Origin: Clarkia xantiana subsp. parviflora
Lineage: Eukaryota; Streptophyta; Magnoliopsida; Myrtales; Onagraceae
NCBI GenBank assembly: GCA_036873135.1
Contig: JAPTYO010000004.1
Coordinates: 124,001 to 188,000 of the forward strand
Length of the DNA: 64,000 nt
Reading direction: 5' to 3'
A program made the translations under genes and the position numbers. The notes below the pieces were generated by a model. The model worked only from the letters and a program-made list of their open reading frames with translations, made no database searches and was not told the DNA's origin. This document shows positions 1 through 12,100 of this stretch, one piece after another (the first letter of the stretch is position 1; each line of letters starts with the position of its first letter).

Positions 1-28
1 TCTCCCAGAACCGTAACCGCCGAAAACG

Positions 29-2342
29 ATGAGAGAAATCCTCCACATCCAGGGCGGCCAGTGCGGCAACCAAATCGGCGCCAAGTTCTGGGAGGTCATC
101 TGCGACGAGCACGGCATCGACCACACTGGAAAGTACAACGGCGACTCCGAGCTCCAGCTTGAGCGCATCAATGTCTACTACAACGAGGCCAGCGGCGGCA
201 GGTACGTCCCTCGCGCCGTTCTCATGGATCTGGAGCCTGGCACCATGGACTCCCTTAGATCTGGTCCATTCGGCCAGATCTTCCGCCCTGACAACTTCGT
301 CTTCGGCCAATCTGGAGCTGGGAATAACTGGGCCAAGGGTCATTACACGGAGGGAGCTGAGTTGATTGATTCCGTGCTTGATGTTGTGAGGAAGGAGGCT
401 GAGAACTGTGATTGTTTGCAGGGTAATGATTCCTTCTTTTATCTACATCATCGCTTTATGTGCCTCGATCTGTATCTGAGTTGCTAAATTAAGGAATTGG
501 GACCGAAATGCTCATTGTTCTCAGTATTAAATGCTTAAATTTGTAGCATTTTGCGTTCATCTTCACTGATCAAACCTTTCATTTACTTTTGCTGTTCGCT
601 GATGCAAGATCCATTAGTTATACGCACGTTATCGTGTGATTTGGTATCAATTCCCGTTTGACTTATACTTTATGCATGAACTATGCCATCTAAATGGATT
701 TATGCATCCTTCATCATCACTTTTCTCAGATGACAGATCTAGCTTTCTGGAGGATCTGATCATATATTGAAATGAGGTTCATTTTCTGGTAGCAGTAGTT
801 TTTTGTTACATTAAAGGAGATTGGTGATTTTTCTACAAAATGATATCCTCTGTTTCAGTACTGTACTGTGGATTGGCAACTAAGTGGAGATGTTTCCCAA
901 ATGAGCTGAATGTATTAATTGAGTGATGGACCATTGTAATCTTAGTTGTTGAGGACATCTACTTTGAAATTTGGGAATGAAGTCTGTTTTCTGAAACAAG
1001 TTTCAATTGGTTACTTAAGAAAAATCCATCCATCTATCTTCTTGTTCTGAGCTGCCTACCAAATTAACTTTTCTGTCAAATTTCAACAGGATTTCAAGTT
1101 TGTCATTCTTTGGGAGGTGGCACGGGCTCTGGGATGGGAACCCTCCTTATTTCCAAGATCAGGGAGGAATACCCAGACCGCATGATGTTGACATTCTCAG
1201 TCTTCCCTTCTCCCAAGGTGTCTGATACAGTCGTTGAGCCTTACAATGCTACCCTTTCAGTTCACCAGCTTGTTGAGAATGCTGATGAATGTATGGTTCT
1301 CGACAACGAGGCACTGTACGATATTTGCTTCCGCACGTTGAAGCTTACCACACCATCCTGTAAGTCCCTAATCTTCTTGCTACTCACAAAAGGAGAAAAA
1401 AGAGACTTCTCATTGCAGCAAGATGAACAAGATAGACTCTCATTTGCTGTCCCTTAATTGGGCCAGTTTTCAGTTGATTTTCAAGTGGTAGTTTTAATAT
1501 ATAATCATAAAAAATTGATATTTGGGACTTGGGTTCTCTGCTTTTAAAACTTAACAAACAACATATAGATTTTTTTGAAGATGTTCTTATTCTGTTTTCA
1601 TTTCAGTCATTGAAGAGAAGTTTCTTACTGTCTTTACCTTTGCTTGAACTCTTTTATTTATTGATTCATTACAGTTGGTGATCTAAACCACCTGATATCT
1701 GCCACCATGAGCGGTGTCACCTGCTGCCTCCGATTCCCTGGACAGCTGAACTCCGATCTCAGGAAGCTTGCAGTCAATCTTATCCCCTTCCCACGTCTCC
1801 ACTTCTTCATGGTTGGGTTCGCACCCTTAACATCTCGTGGGTCCCAACAGTACCGTGCCCTGACCGTCCCCGAGCTGACCCAACAAATGTGGGATTCGAA
1901 GAACATGATGTGTGCAGCTGACCCACGCCACGGACGCTACCTAACTGCCTCTGCCATGTTCCGTGGAAAGATGAGCACGAAGGAGGTTGACGAGCAGATG
2001 ATCAATGTCCAGAACAAGAACTCTTCCTACTTTGTTGAGTGGATTCCAAACAATGTGAAGTCGAGTGTTTGTGATATCCCACCCAAGGGGTTGAAGATGG
2101 CTTCAACTTTCATCGGGAACTCGACCTCGATCCAGGAGATGTTCAGGAGGGTGAGCGAGCAGTTCACGGCTATGTTCAGGCGCAAGGCTTTCTTGCATTG
2201 GTACACCGGTGAGGGCATGGACGAGATGGAGTTCACAGAGGCGGAAAGCAACATGAACGATTTGGTGGCTGAGTATCAGCAGTACCAGGATGCAACTGCT
2301 GATGAGGATGAGTACGAGGAGGAAGAGGAAGAGGAGGCTTGA
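29..2342 (+). CDS. TUBB: Beta-tubulin, three exons
   Basis: Beta subunit of the alpha/beta tubulin heterodimer; binds and hydrolyses GTP and polymerises into cytoplasmic microtubules. Exons join(29..422, 1090..1359, 1675..2342) give 443 residues, normal for plant beta-tubulins. Seen: N-terminal MREI, the tetrapeptide known to mediate co-translational autoregulation of beta-tubulin mRNA; the GGGTGSG nucleotide-binding loop at the start of exon 2 (about residue 140); and the acidic tail [13 protein letters not shown] that protrudes from the microtubule. Both introns are GT-AG, and the three-exon layout is the usual one for plant TUB genes. The start codon lies 28 bases into the window, so the promoter is not visible. 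Isotype cannot be assigned from one sequence; the neighbouring GHR1 suggests the TUB9 locus by synteny. Confidence 0.97.
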
Positions 2343-2954
2343 TTCGATTCTTCACTTCATGCTGTTGGTGTATTGTGTTGTATACCACTAGTCTGTGATT
2401 TTGTTTATGGGTGAAATGAATGGTTTGAAAAGGTTGGCTTTTGTGTGGTTGGCTCACATTGTAATAGTGGATTTTGTGACTTTTGAGTTTTCGTGTGCCA
2501 AGTTGATTTGTTTGTAATGAATTGGGTAGAAGGTGAATTTATGTGATTTTTAATGTCTAAGATGGGATTTTTTTTTATTATTATTATTTTTTTATGCTTG
2601 TCTTAGGAGGAGCCGTTATGAAATGCAGTACGTGTAGCATTTTGCTTTACTTTTACATTAATTTTCATTCGTACTGGATCAATTTGTAATATCCATTAAA
2701 TACTCGCACTGGGTCAATCCGTAAAGAGTGAATTGTTGGCCATGAATATTTTTATATTCCGTGAGATTAATTTCTTTAGACTTATTCTTACAGCCAACTT
2801 TATAATTTTAAAATATTACAATTCCAGACCAAACAACTTCTCATTTTTTTTCCCAGCTACTATGTTCTGTTGCGGCTCCAACCTGAGTATGGAGAAAGAT
2901 GTATTTGGTAGTAGAGAAAAGTACAATGACTCAAACTACTTGTCATCTATTTGA
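2343..2954. other. Intergenic, 3' flank of tubulin
   Basis: AT-rich sequence holding the tubulin 3' untranslated region and flank. No further gene or structured element seen. Confidence 0.6.
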
Positions 2955-3205
2955 AATCGGCTCGGTTAATATTCGAATTTGATTCGGTAAATTTCGAGTC
3001 AAGCTTTTTCTGAAACCGAGTCGAGTACGTATTTAGTGGTACTCGACTCGAGAGGCTCACGAGCCTATTCGAGCTTTTTTGTTTTGTCTATTCGAGCCGA
3101 GTTCGAGTTTATTCGAACTTTACATAATATTATATACATGTATATTCAATTCAAGTTGAGTTCGAATCGAGTAAAAAAACTAATCGAATCACGTTCGAAC
3201 TAAGG
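2955..3205. repeat. Dispersed CTCGAGTCG-rich repeat, copy 1
   Basis: Contains GATTCGGTAAATTTCGAGTC followed by GTACTCGACTCGAGAGGCTC. The same motifs in the same order recur at about 44823-45002, and a more degenerate version lies near 40755-40870. Dispersed non-coding repeat; termini not resolved. Confidence 0.6.
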
Positions 3206-3391
3206 TACACCATTTATAATTTAATTAAATTTTAAAATTATCAAACCAACCAATATGAAAGTAAGCCAACCAACGTTTCTTGTCAACTATATATAATAAA
3301 ATATTTGAAGTCTCTCACAGCCGGAGGTTGATCGAACTATTATTACCTCTGGAATCTCTCAATTTCCTTGATTTAATTTAGGAGAAATAAC

Positions 3392-3705
3392 CAGTGTTAT
3401 CAGAACCGGACCGGACGTCGAACCGGTAAGGGTGCCGGTTCTCCGTTCACTGGTCAGACCGCCGGTCCGACCCGGTTCGGTTGCCGGTCCATATGATATA
3501 ATAATCCAGACCGCCGGTCCGACCTGGTTTTTTTTTGTTTTTTTAATGAAAGGAAAGTTCGAACCGGTGAACCGGCCGGTTCGGTGAAAACCGGACTTCA
3601 GAACCGGGTTCGCTTACATCCTCCGGAAATGAGCAAACCGGGCCGTGTAGGGGTCCGGTTCTGGTCCGACCGCAGTCGACCGCCGGTCCGGTTCTGATAA
3701 CACTG
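3392..3705. mobile_element. hAT-type MITE with perfect TIRs and 8-bp TSD
   Basis: A 314-bp element starting CAGTGTTATCAGAACCGGAC and ending with its reverse complement; the terminal inverted repeat is perfect over 23 bp. It is flanked by an exact 8-bp direct repeat, gaaataac, at 3384-3391 and 3706-3713. An 8-bp target duplication with a CAGTG-type terminus is the signature of hAT transposons. The interior is rich in CCGGTTC/GACCGG motifs and has no plausible gene. The element lies 180 bp beyond the stop codon of the first germin-like gene. Confidence 0.9.
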
Positions 3706-3885
3706 GAAATAACTATGTAAATCACGTAAACTTAAATGAATTCATTGAGGTACAACAACAACAACAAAATAAATTATATAGCAGTCTCAACAATAATAAT
3801 AACTAATTAAACGCACACCAACATATTCAAAAGAAAATATAACTATAGTACTCCAATGGCCACTTCTTCCACATTCAAATTTTAA

Positions 3886-4524
3886 TCAGAACTTTGCTTG
3901 GATTTGATTGATGACATCCTTATCAACCTGGAAAGCCTTGGCAAGAAGATCAATGGCAATACCCGGGTTCGACCCGAACACGACATTAGCGACGGTAATA
4001 ACACCCGGGTTCTGGCTGCTCAGAGCTGCAATAGCAACTGCACTTCCATGGCCAACGTTTCTCTGGAAGTGTATAAGGCCAACAGGGAAGACAAACACAT
4101 CACCCTTCTGCAAAACCTTGGTGACGAGTCGGTTTTCCGGGTTCGATGTCACGAAACCGACTTCAAGGCTGCCTTCTATCACTGTCAATACCTCGGTGGC
4201 GCGTGGGTGAGTGTGAGGAGGGTTGATCCCCCAAGGAGCGTAGTCTACACGAACCAATGAGATTCCAAGGGTGTTCAACCCCGGTAACTGGGCCACAGTC
4301 ACCGGGGTGACTCTAGACCCGACTGCGTTCGATGTGTTGCCGATAAGGTGAAGTCCGGTGAAGAAGAAATCGGTTTCGGTAACGGTTTTAGGGTCCTTGC
4401 ATGTGAACCCGTTCACCGTGGCGGGACTCGTGGGGTCCGCAACGCAGAAATCTTGAATCGGGATCGTTTGGCCGTGAGTCGCGCTAGCAATGATGCATAG
4501 AGTAAGAAGAAGGATTGGTGCCAT
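3886..4524 (-). CDS. Germin-like protein, intronless
   Basis: Secreted cupin glycoprotein of 212 residues, the usual length. Germins are apoplastic Mn-binding proteins; some members have oxalate oxidase or superoxide dismutase activity, which sequence alone does not settle. Seen: signal peptide about 1-18; the paired cysteines of the family at C27 (DFCVAD) and C42 (TCKDP); N-glycosylation site NTS at 63; germin box HTHPRATE with metal ligands H104, H106 and E111; fourth ligand H152 in [15 protein letters not shown] box (CTATAAATAG on the minus strand, 4615-4624) lies about 90 bp upstream of the start. It is divergent to a second germin-like gene at 5789-8277 with a nearly identical C-terminus, so the two are local duplicates. 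Unlike that copy it has no introns. Confidence 0.95.
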   Translation of the reverse strand: MAPILLLTLCIIASATHGQTIPIQDFCVADPTSPATVNGFTCKDPKTVTETDFFFTGLHLIGNTSNAVGSRVTPVTVAQLPGLNTLGISLVRVDYAPWGINPPHTHPRATEVLTVIEGSLEVGFVTSNPENRLVTKVLQKGDVFVFPVGLIHFQRNVGHGSAVAIAALSSQNPGVITVANVVFGSNPGIAIDLLAKAFQVDKDVINQIQAKF

Positions 4525-4614
4525 TTTTTTAGGGTTTTGATGTTTGAAGGGGTTATAGAGAAAGCTAGCTTGAGATATTTCTTGTTTTTGGTAAGGAAAG
4601 AGGAATAGAGGTTT

Positions 4615-4624
4615 CTATTTATAG
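4615..4624 (-). promoter_or_regulatory. Putative TATA box of the intronless germin-like gene
   Basis: CTATAAATAG on the minus strand, about 90 bp upstream of the ATG at 4524. Good match to the plant TATA consensus at a reasonable distance; transcription start inferred only. Confidence 0.6.
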
Positions 4625-5674
4625 GGGATTGATTATTGAAGGATATTAATGTACGTAGTTTAGGACATTAAAAAGACATGCATGATGATTGATGACCAAG
4701 TCAGTGGTGCCGTCTTATAATTCACACATATGAAACAGTCAAGTGTCGTGTTTCTTCCCAGCTAATTAAGTGTCGTTTTTTCATTGAGCCGGCCATTGGA
4801 AGATGCTTTCGTAAATAATTATCAATATGGGCTCGAGAAAAAGGTAATTAAGATCGAATTATCTGTGTAGTTTAATTAGGGACTGATTTGGTGAAACGAA
4901 ACTTAGCTTAGACTTGTTTTGATGAAAGACACGATTTGGTATCATATATAATATGTTAGTATGGACAATTATCTCCTTTTAAAATGAATTTTTGGGTGAT
5001 AGTTGGATTCATCTCATACCACATGTTCCACTCTGTTTATCAAAATCGTGTTTTAATTGTTGTTATTTTGATATGTGCATTTGATGTAATTGATTTTGTA
5101 AAAAAAAAAATTAAACCAATTAAAATTGGTAAATCCTAAAAAAAATATTTATTGAAATGACATATATTAAAATTATACTACAATATAGAAAGAGTGGAAT
5201 GGGAATCTGCATCCGAGTTATAATTAGTTTCAAGTCCGTTTTAGTTTTTTTTTTTTTTTCCCCAACAAATCCGGTTTTTTTTTTGCCATAACAAAACAAG
5301 TCCGTTTTAGTTAAGTCTAAATTTTGCACATAAATAATAAAAAAAAAATCGACACTCGATGAGAAACGGAATAAAAGCTATAGTTTTTAGAGCATCATTT
5401 ACGTAAACGTAGACCCTACATATTTATTTAAGTAAGGTAAAAGAAAACTCTGCAATGGTTTTACATAGCATTCCTTAAAGATGAGACTATAATTATTAGT
5501 ATTTTCGTTATTATTTTAGTATTCTCTTATCCATGCAACTATAGCAAACATTTAAATCAACTTAATTATCTAACAGGCTCTTCTTCAAGTTTGACACTTT
5601 CGTTGGGCGGGAAAAAGAGGACGACGGCCATATATAAAATTCTATAATGAATACTAATTAATTAATTTGATGCA

Positions 5675-5686
5675 CTATAAATATAG
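5675..5686 (+). promoter_or_regulatory. Putative TATA box of the three-exon germin-like gene
   Basis: CTATAAATATAG about 105 bp upstream of the ATG at 5789. The spacing fits a TATA box followed by a leader of about 70-80 nt. Confidence 0.6.
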
Positions 5687-5788
5687 TAGAATCATGCAAT
5701 AACCATACATATCCAAATTAAGCTTACTTTCTCTTCTACAACTCATCTCTCGATTTGGTTCTTTTACTTGATCATCATAATCTTAAGA

Positions 5789-8277
5789 ATGGCAGGTCGT
5801 CGTAGCATGTTCTTCATCGGGTTTGCAGCCCTTGTTTTTGCTGCTGCTGTTTCTGCAGATCATAGTCCACTTCAAGACTTCTGCGTCGCAGATTCAACTA
5901 GCGGCGGTATATATATATTCATCATTCATGTGTTTTTTTAGTAGAATAACGTATAAAGTTTAAGCTAATTAGTTCGTAAACATTTTACATATATATACTA
6001 TACTATATATATAAAAGGGCTAAGAATCTAAAAATAGTCTTCAAATATATATAGGTCAAGTTGCTAACTAATTTCTTATAAAATGTTAATATTCAGTGTC
6101 CCAACTATTTCATCCGTAGATTTTCATTTTTTTATTTTAAAATTGACGAAACAAAAACATATTTTTGGTCAATGATGTTTTTTTTTATCTAGTTTTGGTG
6201 CTATATGTTTGTAGATTTTTTTCTAGTTTTGGTCTAACCGTTACATTCCGTCCATTTTTTGACATGTTCAAGTCACGTGATCCACTTTAAACTTTAAATT
6301 TAGTCTCTCTAATACTTTCTTAACTTTTTTTTTGTTCAATTTAGTCCCGAAGTTTCAAAATTGTCCCCAATTGGACAATAGGTCCAATTGAATTTTTGAA
6401 ACTTTGGGACTAAATTGAACAAAAAAAAAGGTTAGGAAAGTATTAGAGGGACTAAATTGAACAAAATTAAAAGTTTAGGGTGGATCACGTGACTTGTACA
6501 TGTCAAAAAATGGACGGAATGTAACGGTCGGACCAAAACTAAAAAAATCTACAAACATATGGTACCAAAACTAGGAAAAAAAACATCATAGATCAAAACC
6601 AAAAAATGGTCAAACATCATGGACCAAAAGACCTGTTAACCCAAAAAAATATCTAAACAAAAAAAATTAATATGAAATCTAAAATGAAATATTATATATG
6701 TCCAACTTTATAACCCTTCTTCATTTCTATAATACAACTACTATTAACATGCAGTGCTAGTAAACGGGCAGACCTGCAAGGACCCAAAGATGGTGACAGC
6801 TGATGACTTCTCCCTAAGCGGCCTCCACCTACCCGGCAACACTACCAACCCATTTGGCTCAAAGGTCACTCCGGTCTTCGCAGCCCAGCTCCCGGGTCTC
6901 AACACACTCGGCATCGCAATGGGACGCGTAGATTACGCCCCGTGGGGTATCAACCCGCCACACACCCACCCGCGCGCCACCGAGATCTTCACCGTCTTGG
7001 AGGGCACCGTTGAGGTCGTGTTATAAGTCTGAAATAACTAGATAACTGGAATAACTGAATTAATTTAAATTTTCTGCTTATCGTTTTATTTAGTAATCTT
7101 GTCTTTTAAATAGGACTACACCAGTACAATTTAAGAAGATAATATATTCTAGCGGATAATAATAGGATATATGATATTTAACTCTATCACTAATTATAAA
7201 TAGGGTTAAATGTACTTTTCATACCACATGTTTGGCCGAATGTGGCTTTTAGTACCGGATGTTTGGTTTTGTATACTTTTAGTACCAAACGTTTGAAAAA
7301 ATGTAGTTTTTGGTACATCCGTTAGTTTTTTTCCGTTAAATGACATGTGCAAGTCACATGACCGACCCTAAACTTTTGATTTTATTCAATTTAGTCCCTC
7401 AAACATATTCCTAACTTTTAATTTGTTTAATTTAGTCCCAAAACTTCAAAATCGATTCCAATTTAACCATCTGAACCAAATTGACCTAGCCGGACCTAAC
7501 CTAGGGCTAGGCCGACCCTGGTTCGGGGTCGCTGGACCTAGCCAACCTTGACCCAGGGTCGGACCTAGTCCTAGGCTAGGTCCGGCTAGGTCAATTGGGA
7601 CCTAGCCCAATTAGGGTCGAATTTGGGCTAGGTCAATTGGGTTCGATAATTCAATTGGAATTGATTTTGAAGTTATGAGACTAAATTAAACAAATTAAAG
7701 TTATCAATATATTTGAGGGACTGAATTGAACAAAATCGAAAGTTTAGGGTCGGTCAAGTGACTTGCACATGTCACTTAACGGAAAAAAACTAACGGATGT
7801 ACCAAAAGCCACATTTTTTCAAACGTTTGGTACCAAAAGTATACAAAACCAAACATCCGGTACTAAAAGTCACATTCGGCCAAACATATGGTATGAAAAG
7901 TACATTTAACCCTTATAAATATAATATATCTAACCTTATTATAAATATTAACGTAATAATAATATATTCTATCTGATATCGGGTATATTTATCTGTAACA
8001 GGTCGGGTTCGTCACCTCCAACCCCGAAAACCGGCTTATCTCGAAGGTGCTTCAGAAGGGAGATGTGTTTGTTTTCCCAATGGGGCTCATTCACTTCCAG
8101 AGGAATGTTGGAAATGGACATGCAGTTGGTATTGCAGCGTTGAGCAGCCAGAACCCTGGTGTTATCACCATTGGGAACACTGTGTTCGGGTCGAAACCGG
8201 ATGTTTCGGCCGATATTCTTGCAAAGGCTTTCCAGGTTGATGGCAGCGTCATCAACCAAATCCAGGCCAAGTTCTAG
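5789..8277 (+). CDS. Germin-like protein, three exons with transposon-filled introns
   Basis: Second apoplastic germin-like cupin. Exons join(5789..5906, 6755..7014, 8002..8277) give 217 residues. Seen: signal peptide [26 protein letters not shown] and TCKDP cysteines; NTT glycosylation site; germin box [18 protein letters not shown] with the fourth metal histidine; C-terminus VINQIQAKF as in the intronless neighbour. Intron 1 (phase 1, after residue 39) is at a position common in germin genes. Intron 2 falls in the codon run GTVE|VGFVTS, uses the weak donor GTCGTG, and must be removed because the exon otherwise reads EVVL and stops at 7023-7025. Intron 1 carries a family A element and intron 2 a family B element. 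The open frame argues for a working gene, but the large foldback introns could lower correct splicing. Confidence 0.88.
6158..6642. mobile_element. GGGTTAA-terminal foldback element, family A, copy 1 (5'-truncated)
   Basis: Lies in intron 1 of the germin-like gene. Reads inward through TTTGGTCAATGATG, AGTTTTGGT, CCGTTACATTCCGTCCATTT and AATTTAGTCCCGAAGTTTC, then the reverse complement of these back to GACCTGTTAACCC. The first 45 bp or so of the left terminus found in the other copies are missing. Near-complete inverted repeat with no coding capacity. Other copies at 33530-34053, 39233-39738 and 62899-63422. Confidence 0.8.
7203..7912. mobile_element. GGGTTAA-terminal foldback element, family B, copy 1, exact 9-bp TSD
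   Basis: A 710-bp element in intron 2 of the germin-like gene, starting GGGTTAAATGTACTTTTCAT and ending with the inverted version (TACATTTAACCC). It is flanked by an exact 9-bp direct repeat, ttataaata, at 7194-7202 and 7913-7921. A 9-bp duplication with long terminal inverted repeats is the mark of Mutator-like elements. The centre holds nested GGACCTAG/CTAGGTCC inverted repeats. No transposase is encoded. Confidence 0.88.
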
Positions 8278-8559
8278 AAATTGAGAGATCCGAATGCATT
8301 GTATTATTGTTTGCATTGTGTCTGTTTGGCAAGAAAAATTGGTTAGTACTGCTTTGTTTTGGTGCATTTTAAGGTTGTTTGTTTGTGCGGCAGAGTAATG
8401 TAGTTGTATTTGTTCTTTTGTAATTTTGTGGGTGATATTATTATAAGATTGTGATGTATTTCTGTTGTTTTTCTTATTTCATAATTTTATCAGCATAATT
8501 AGGAACTTTTGCCGAATAAGTTCATATTTCATCACCAAATATAACTTTTTCCAACAAAA

Positions 8560-8997
8560 TTTAATTTTGTCTGAAAATTTGAGATTCGTTGTCGATAGTT
8601 CGACTAGCCATGGGTCCGACTTAGCCATGGATCGAATAATGGCCAGGTCGATTTAGTATTATGGCCCAATTGACCCAATTGGAATCTATAGCTAAATTGA
8701 CTCAGCCATGATCCGACCCATGACTAAGTCGAACCATGATTAGGTCAATTTAATCTTAGGGTGCAGTTGAATAAAGTGCAAAAATAAGAAAGTTAGGCAA
8801 TAAATTTAAATACTAAACTGAACAAAATAAAAATAGGCATGTGCAAGTCACGTGACTATTTAACAATCAACTAACAGATGGACTAAAAATCAAAAGTTGT
8901 CAAAATATATGTTACCAAAACTATGCAAAAAACGATATTGTACCAAAACTTAAAAGATATAAAGCAGTTAGAACCAAAAACTTGTTAACCCTAAATT
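8560..8997. repeat. Degenerate right half of a GGGTTAA-terminal element
   Basis: Downstream of the germin-like gene. Contains ATGTGCAAGTCACGTGAC, a run of ACCAAAA motifs and the terminus ACTTGTTAACCCT in the same order as the right half of family A/B elements, preceded by GGTCCGAC-type motifs. No matching left terminus and no TSD seen. Confidence 0.6.
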
Positions 8998-9168
8998 AAA
9001 TTAGCAAGATCCTACGAAAATGTTGCAGCCGAGTTGAGCTGCATGCTAAAAACTAACTTCCCGAAACCTATAAACCAAAAATCCAGACCACAGCATCCTA
9101 ATCACTTCACAGGATACAAACAAGACATTCAATCCCCATCCCAACCAAACAACACAAAACCCATCAAT

Positions 9169-12100
9169 CTATACCGAGGAAAGATCCTCGTACACGGTCT
9201 TAATCCCCGGTCTCTCCGAAACCGATCTTATACACCTTAACCCGATCCCAAGAACCTCCTTCATCGCCTTCTCCATCACCGGGTTCCCTAACTCCCCACC
9301 CAATTCCGAGTCAAAACACTCCGATCCCCGACCCTCCGCCACCCTCAGCCGCACCCAATCCGTCAGATCGGCTCCGGCGCCATCGCCGGTGATGACATCA
9401 CCGGCAGACCTTCCGGTCAAGATCTCGAGCAGAATCACTCCAAAGGCATAGACGTCGGACTTAAACGAGGGAAGCGGTTTCCTTAAGTTGGCTAGCTCGG
9501 GGGCGCGGTAACCTAGCGCACCGGAATCGAGGATTTGCTCGATCGTGCCGGATTGGGTCATGAGGCGGTGGAGGGCGTAGTCTGAGACACGGGCGTTGAG
9601 GTCGGGGCCTTCGAGGAGGACGTTTGCTGCTTTGAGGTTCCCGTGAGGGATGGTCCGGTCGAAGTGGAGGTAGTTGAGGCCGCGAGCCACGTCGACGGCG
9701 ATCTTCAGCCTTTGGGACCATGTCAGCGGGGGTCCCTTTCGTCCTGGCCGATCTGGAAATTAGGATTTTTCTCAGAAATGATAATTTGAGTAAATAATTT
9801 CAATTATAGGTCATGTAATCAATGTTCCGGATTTAAAATATTGATATTCGGTATTCCCGACTATCAACACTTCTTTTCTGATAAATTTTGGCTTAAAATT
9901 TGCGTTTTAAGCAACAAAAACTGTTATTTCCTATTTTTTCGAATTATCAGATTTGTTACTCACGGTTTATGCTTATTTAAAGCTTAAAGAATGTTTTGGT
10001 TCCATCAATCTTAAGAGGAAAAAAGCAGAAAATTTTATAAATTTCAAAAAAGTGGAAAATAACATATTTTGTTGCGTAAAACAACAATTTTAATACCAAA
10101 ATCAGTCGAAAAAGTGGAAATCAATTAATTTGATATTTCAGACCCTTTGAATTTCAACACTTTAAATATTGGATAGTGATTAGCAACAGAACCTATAGTC
10201 TGTACTGTTTTTAGGTTCTTAACCTAAAAATTTAGATTTTTATTTCAAAAAATCAGAAATTATATTTTTTATTGGGAGGAGAAAAACAAGAACATACCAT
10301 AAAGGAAGCTTGCAAGGCTCCCAGGAGAGACATAATCCATAAGGATGAGCTTCTCATGCTGTGTGGGACCCCAGTAATAGCCTCTCAAACTAACCACATT
10401 TGGGTGCCTTATATTAGCAAACTTCTTAGCCTCCTTAACAAACTCCTTCTTCTGCTTAGCCACCCCTTCTCTAAGCCACTTCACCTTCAAGAACACCCCA
10501 TTATCCAAAGTGGCCCTGTAAGAAGTCCCATGGCTACTCCTCCCCAGAACTTCAGCCGGAGCCCTCGATAGGTCCTCCGGGTTAAGGGCAATTGTGTCAT
10601 CAAGAAAATACAGCTCACCAACTAACATATCCGGTGACCCCACATCCAACCTCCCGAGGTTTTCTGCTGCGCTGTTTGAGTCCCCAGACTTTGGTGACCA
10701 CGATGTGCGGCTGTTCTTGGATGGGGAGATGCTACTGACTTGTTTTGGTTTCTCGATGTCGGAGCTGATGCTGATTCCCTCGGACGAAGATTCCTTCCTA
10801 GATGCCATGAGATCCTCTGCTGAGACAACCAATGCACTCCCGGTCCCGCCACCTGTCACGTTTTCTGTCTGGCGCCTTTTACGAATGTAGCATGCGAACA
10901 CGGCTAGTAGAACCAAGATCAAAACAGCAAGAACACAAGCAACTACGATAACCACTTTGAACACTGTCTTGTTCGGACTCTTCTTGGGACTTCTATCAGG
11001 TGCAGCATTGGGAAAGGACAAGTCTTTGTTTCCGGGAAAGAAAGATGATCTTGGGAACTTCCGGAGGTTATCTGGGACTGTTCCGGAAAGATCGTTGTAA
11101 GAAGCATTGAAGCTCTGTAGAGTGGTGGACAAGTTACTGGGGATTTGTCCGGTGATGGAGTTTTCAGATATGTCAAATGAGCTCAGCAATGTCAAATTAG
11201 CCAGGGAATTTGGAAGAGACCCTGATAACTTATTTGATCCAAGATTTAAAACTTGGAGTCCAAGCAATGATCCAATGTTGTCGGGGAAGTAGCCATCGAG
11301 CTGATTCTGTGATAAATCTAGAACCTTGAGACTCGACCTGGGTGATGATGGAACGGATAAGTTGATTCTTCCATTGAGAGAGTTGTTTCTGAGGAGAAGT
11401 TGTTGCATTGTGGGCAATGTCAGAAGCTCGGGAAGAACAGGGCCGTCTAATTGGTTGAAACTCAGGTCAAGAACTGAGAGCTTTGGATATTGGGTCAAGA
11501 TTCTAGGAAGGGGGCCGGTGAAAGAGTTGCGGGAGAGATTCAGATGATTCAGACGAACAAACTGCGGAGTTTCTTCGGGGATGATTCCTGACAAATGATT
11601 GTGGCTTAAGTCGAGAAATTCTAGGTTTTCCCATTTGATGATTCTGGTCAAGTTTCCATCAAACAGGTTGTTTGATAGATCGAGCAGAGTGAGGTCTCCG
11701 CTGAGTAAGGGAAGTTCACCAGTGAGACCGTTCGAGGAGAGATTGAGAACGCGCAATGTTGTCGAGGTTATCAAAGGTATTGATCCTGAAAATGAAAATT
11801 TAACACAAGGTTGCATTAGATTAGAAATTTAGAGATATTGTAAAATTTAGATTTTAGAGGAAAACTAATGAGAGTAAAAAAAGGTACTTTATTCAGGAAG
11901 AAAGTGATTTGATCATTGGAAACCAAAAAAGGAAGTGATTTGATCATTCATAGCTTCTTAAAATGGAAAAGATTCTACTTTACACTAAATTTCACTCAAA
12001 GTTTCAAAATTTATAGCATTTGCTCAATGAAAATTAAGAATGTTCAACACCCAGAAGCTCAAATTAATAGGATAACAACTTGGCTACTACTAAAGCTCAG

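Larger units (their letters stand above)
4525..5788. other. Divergent intergenic region between two germin-like genes
   Basis: Shared upstream region of the head-to-head germin-like pair, mostly AT-rich with a poly-T tract near 5248-5284. Apart from the two TATA boxes nothing else is identifiable. Confidence 0.6.
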
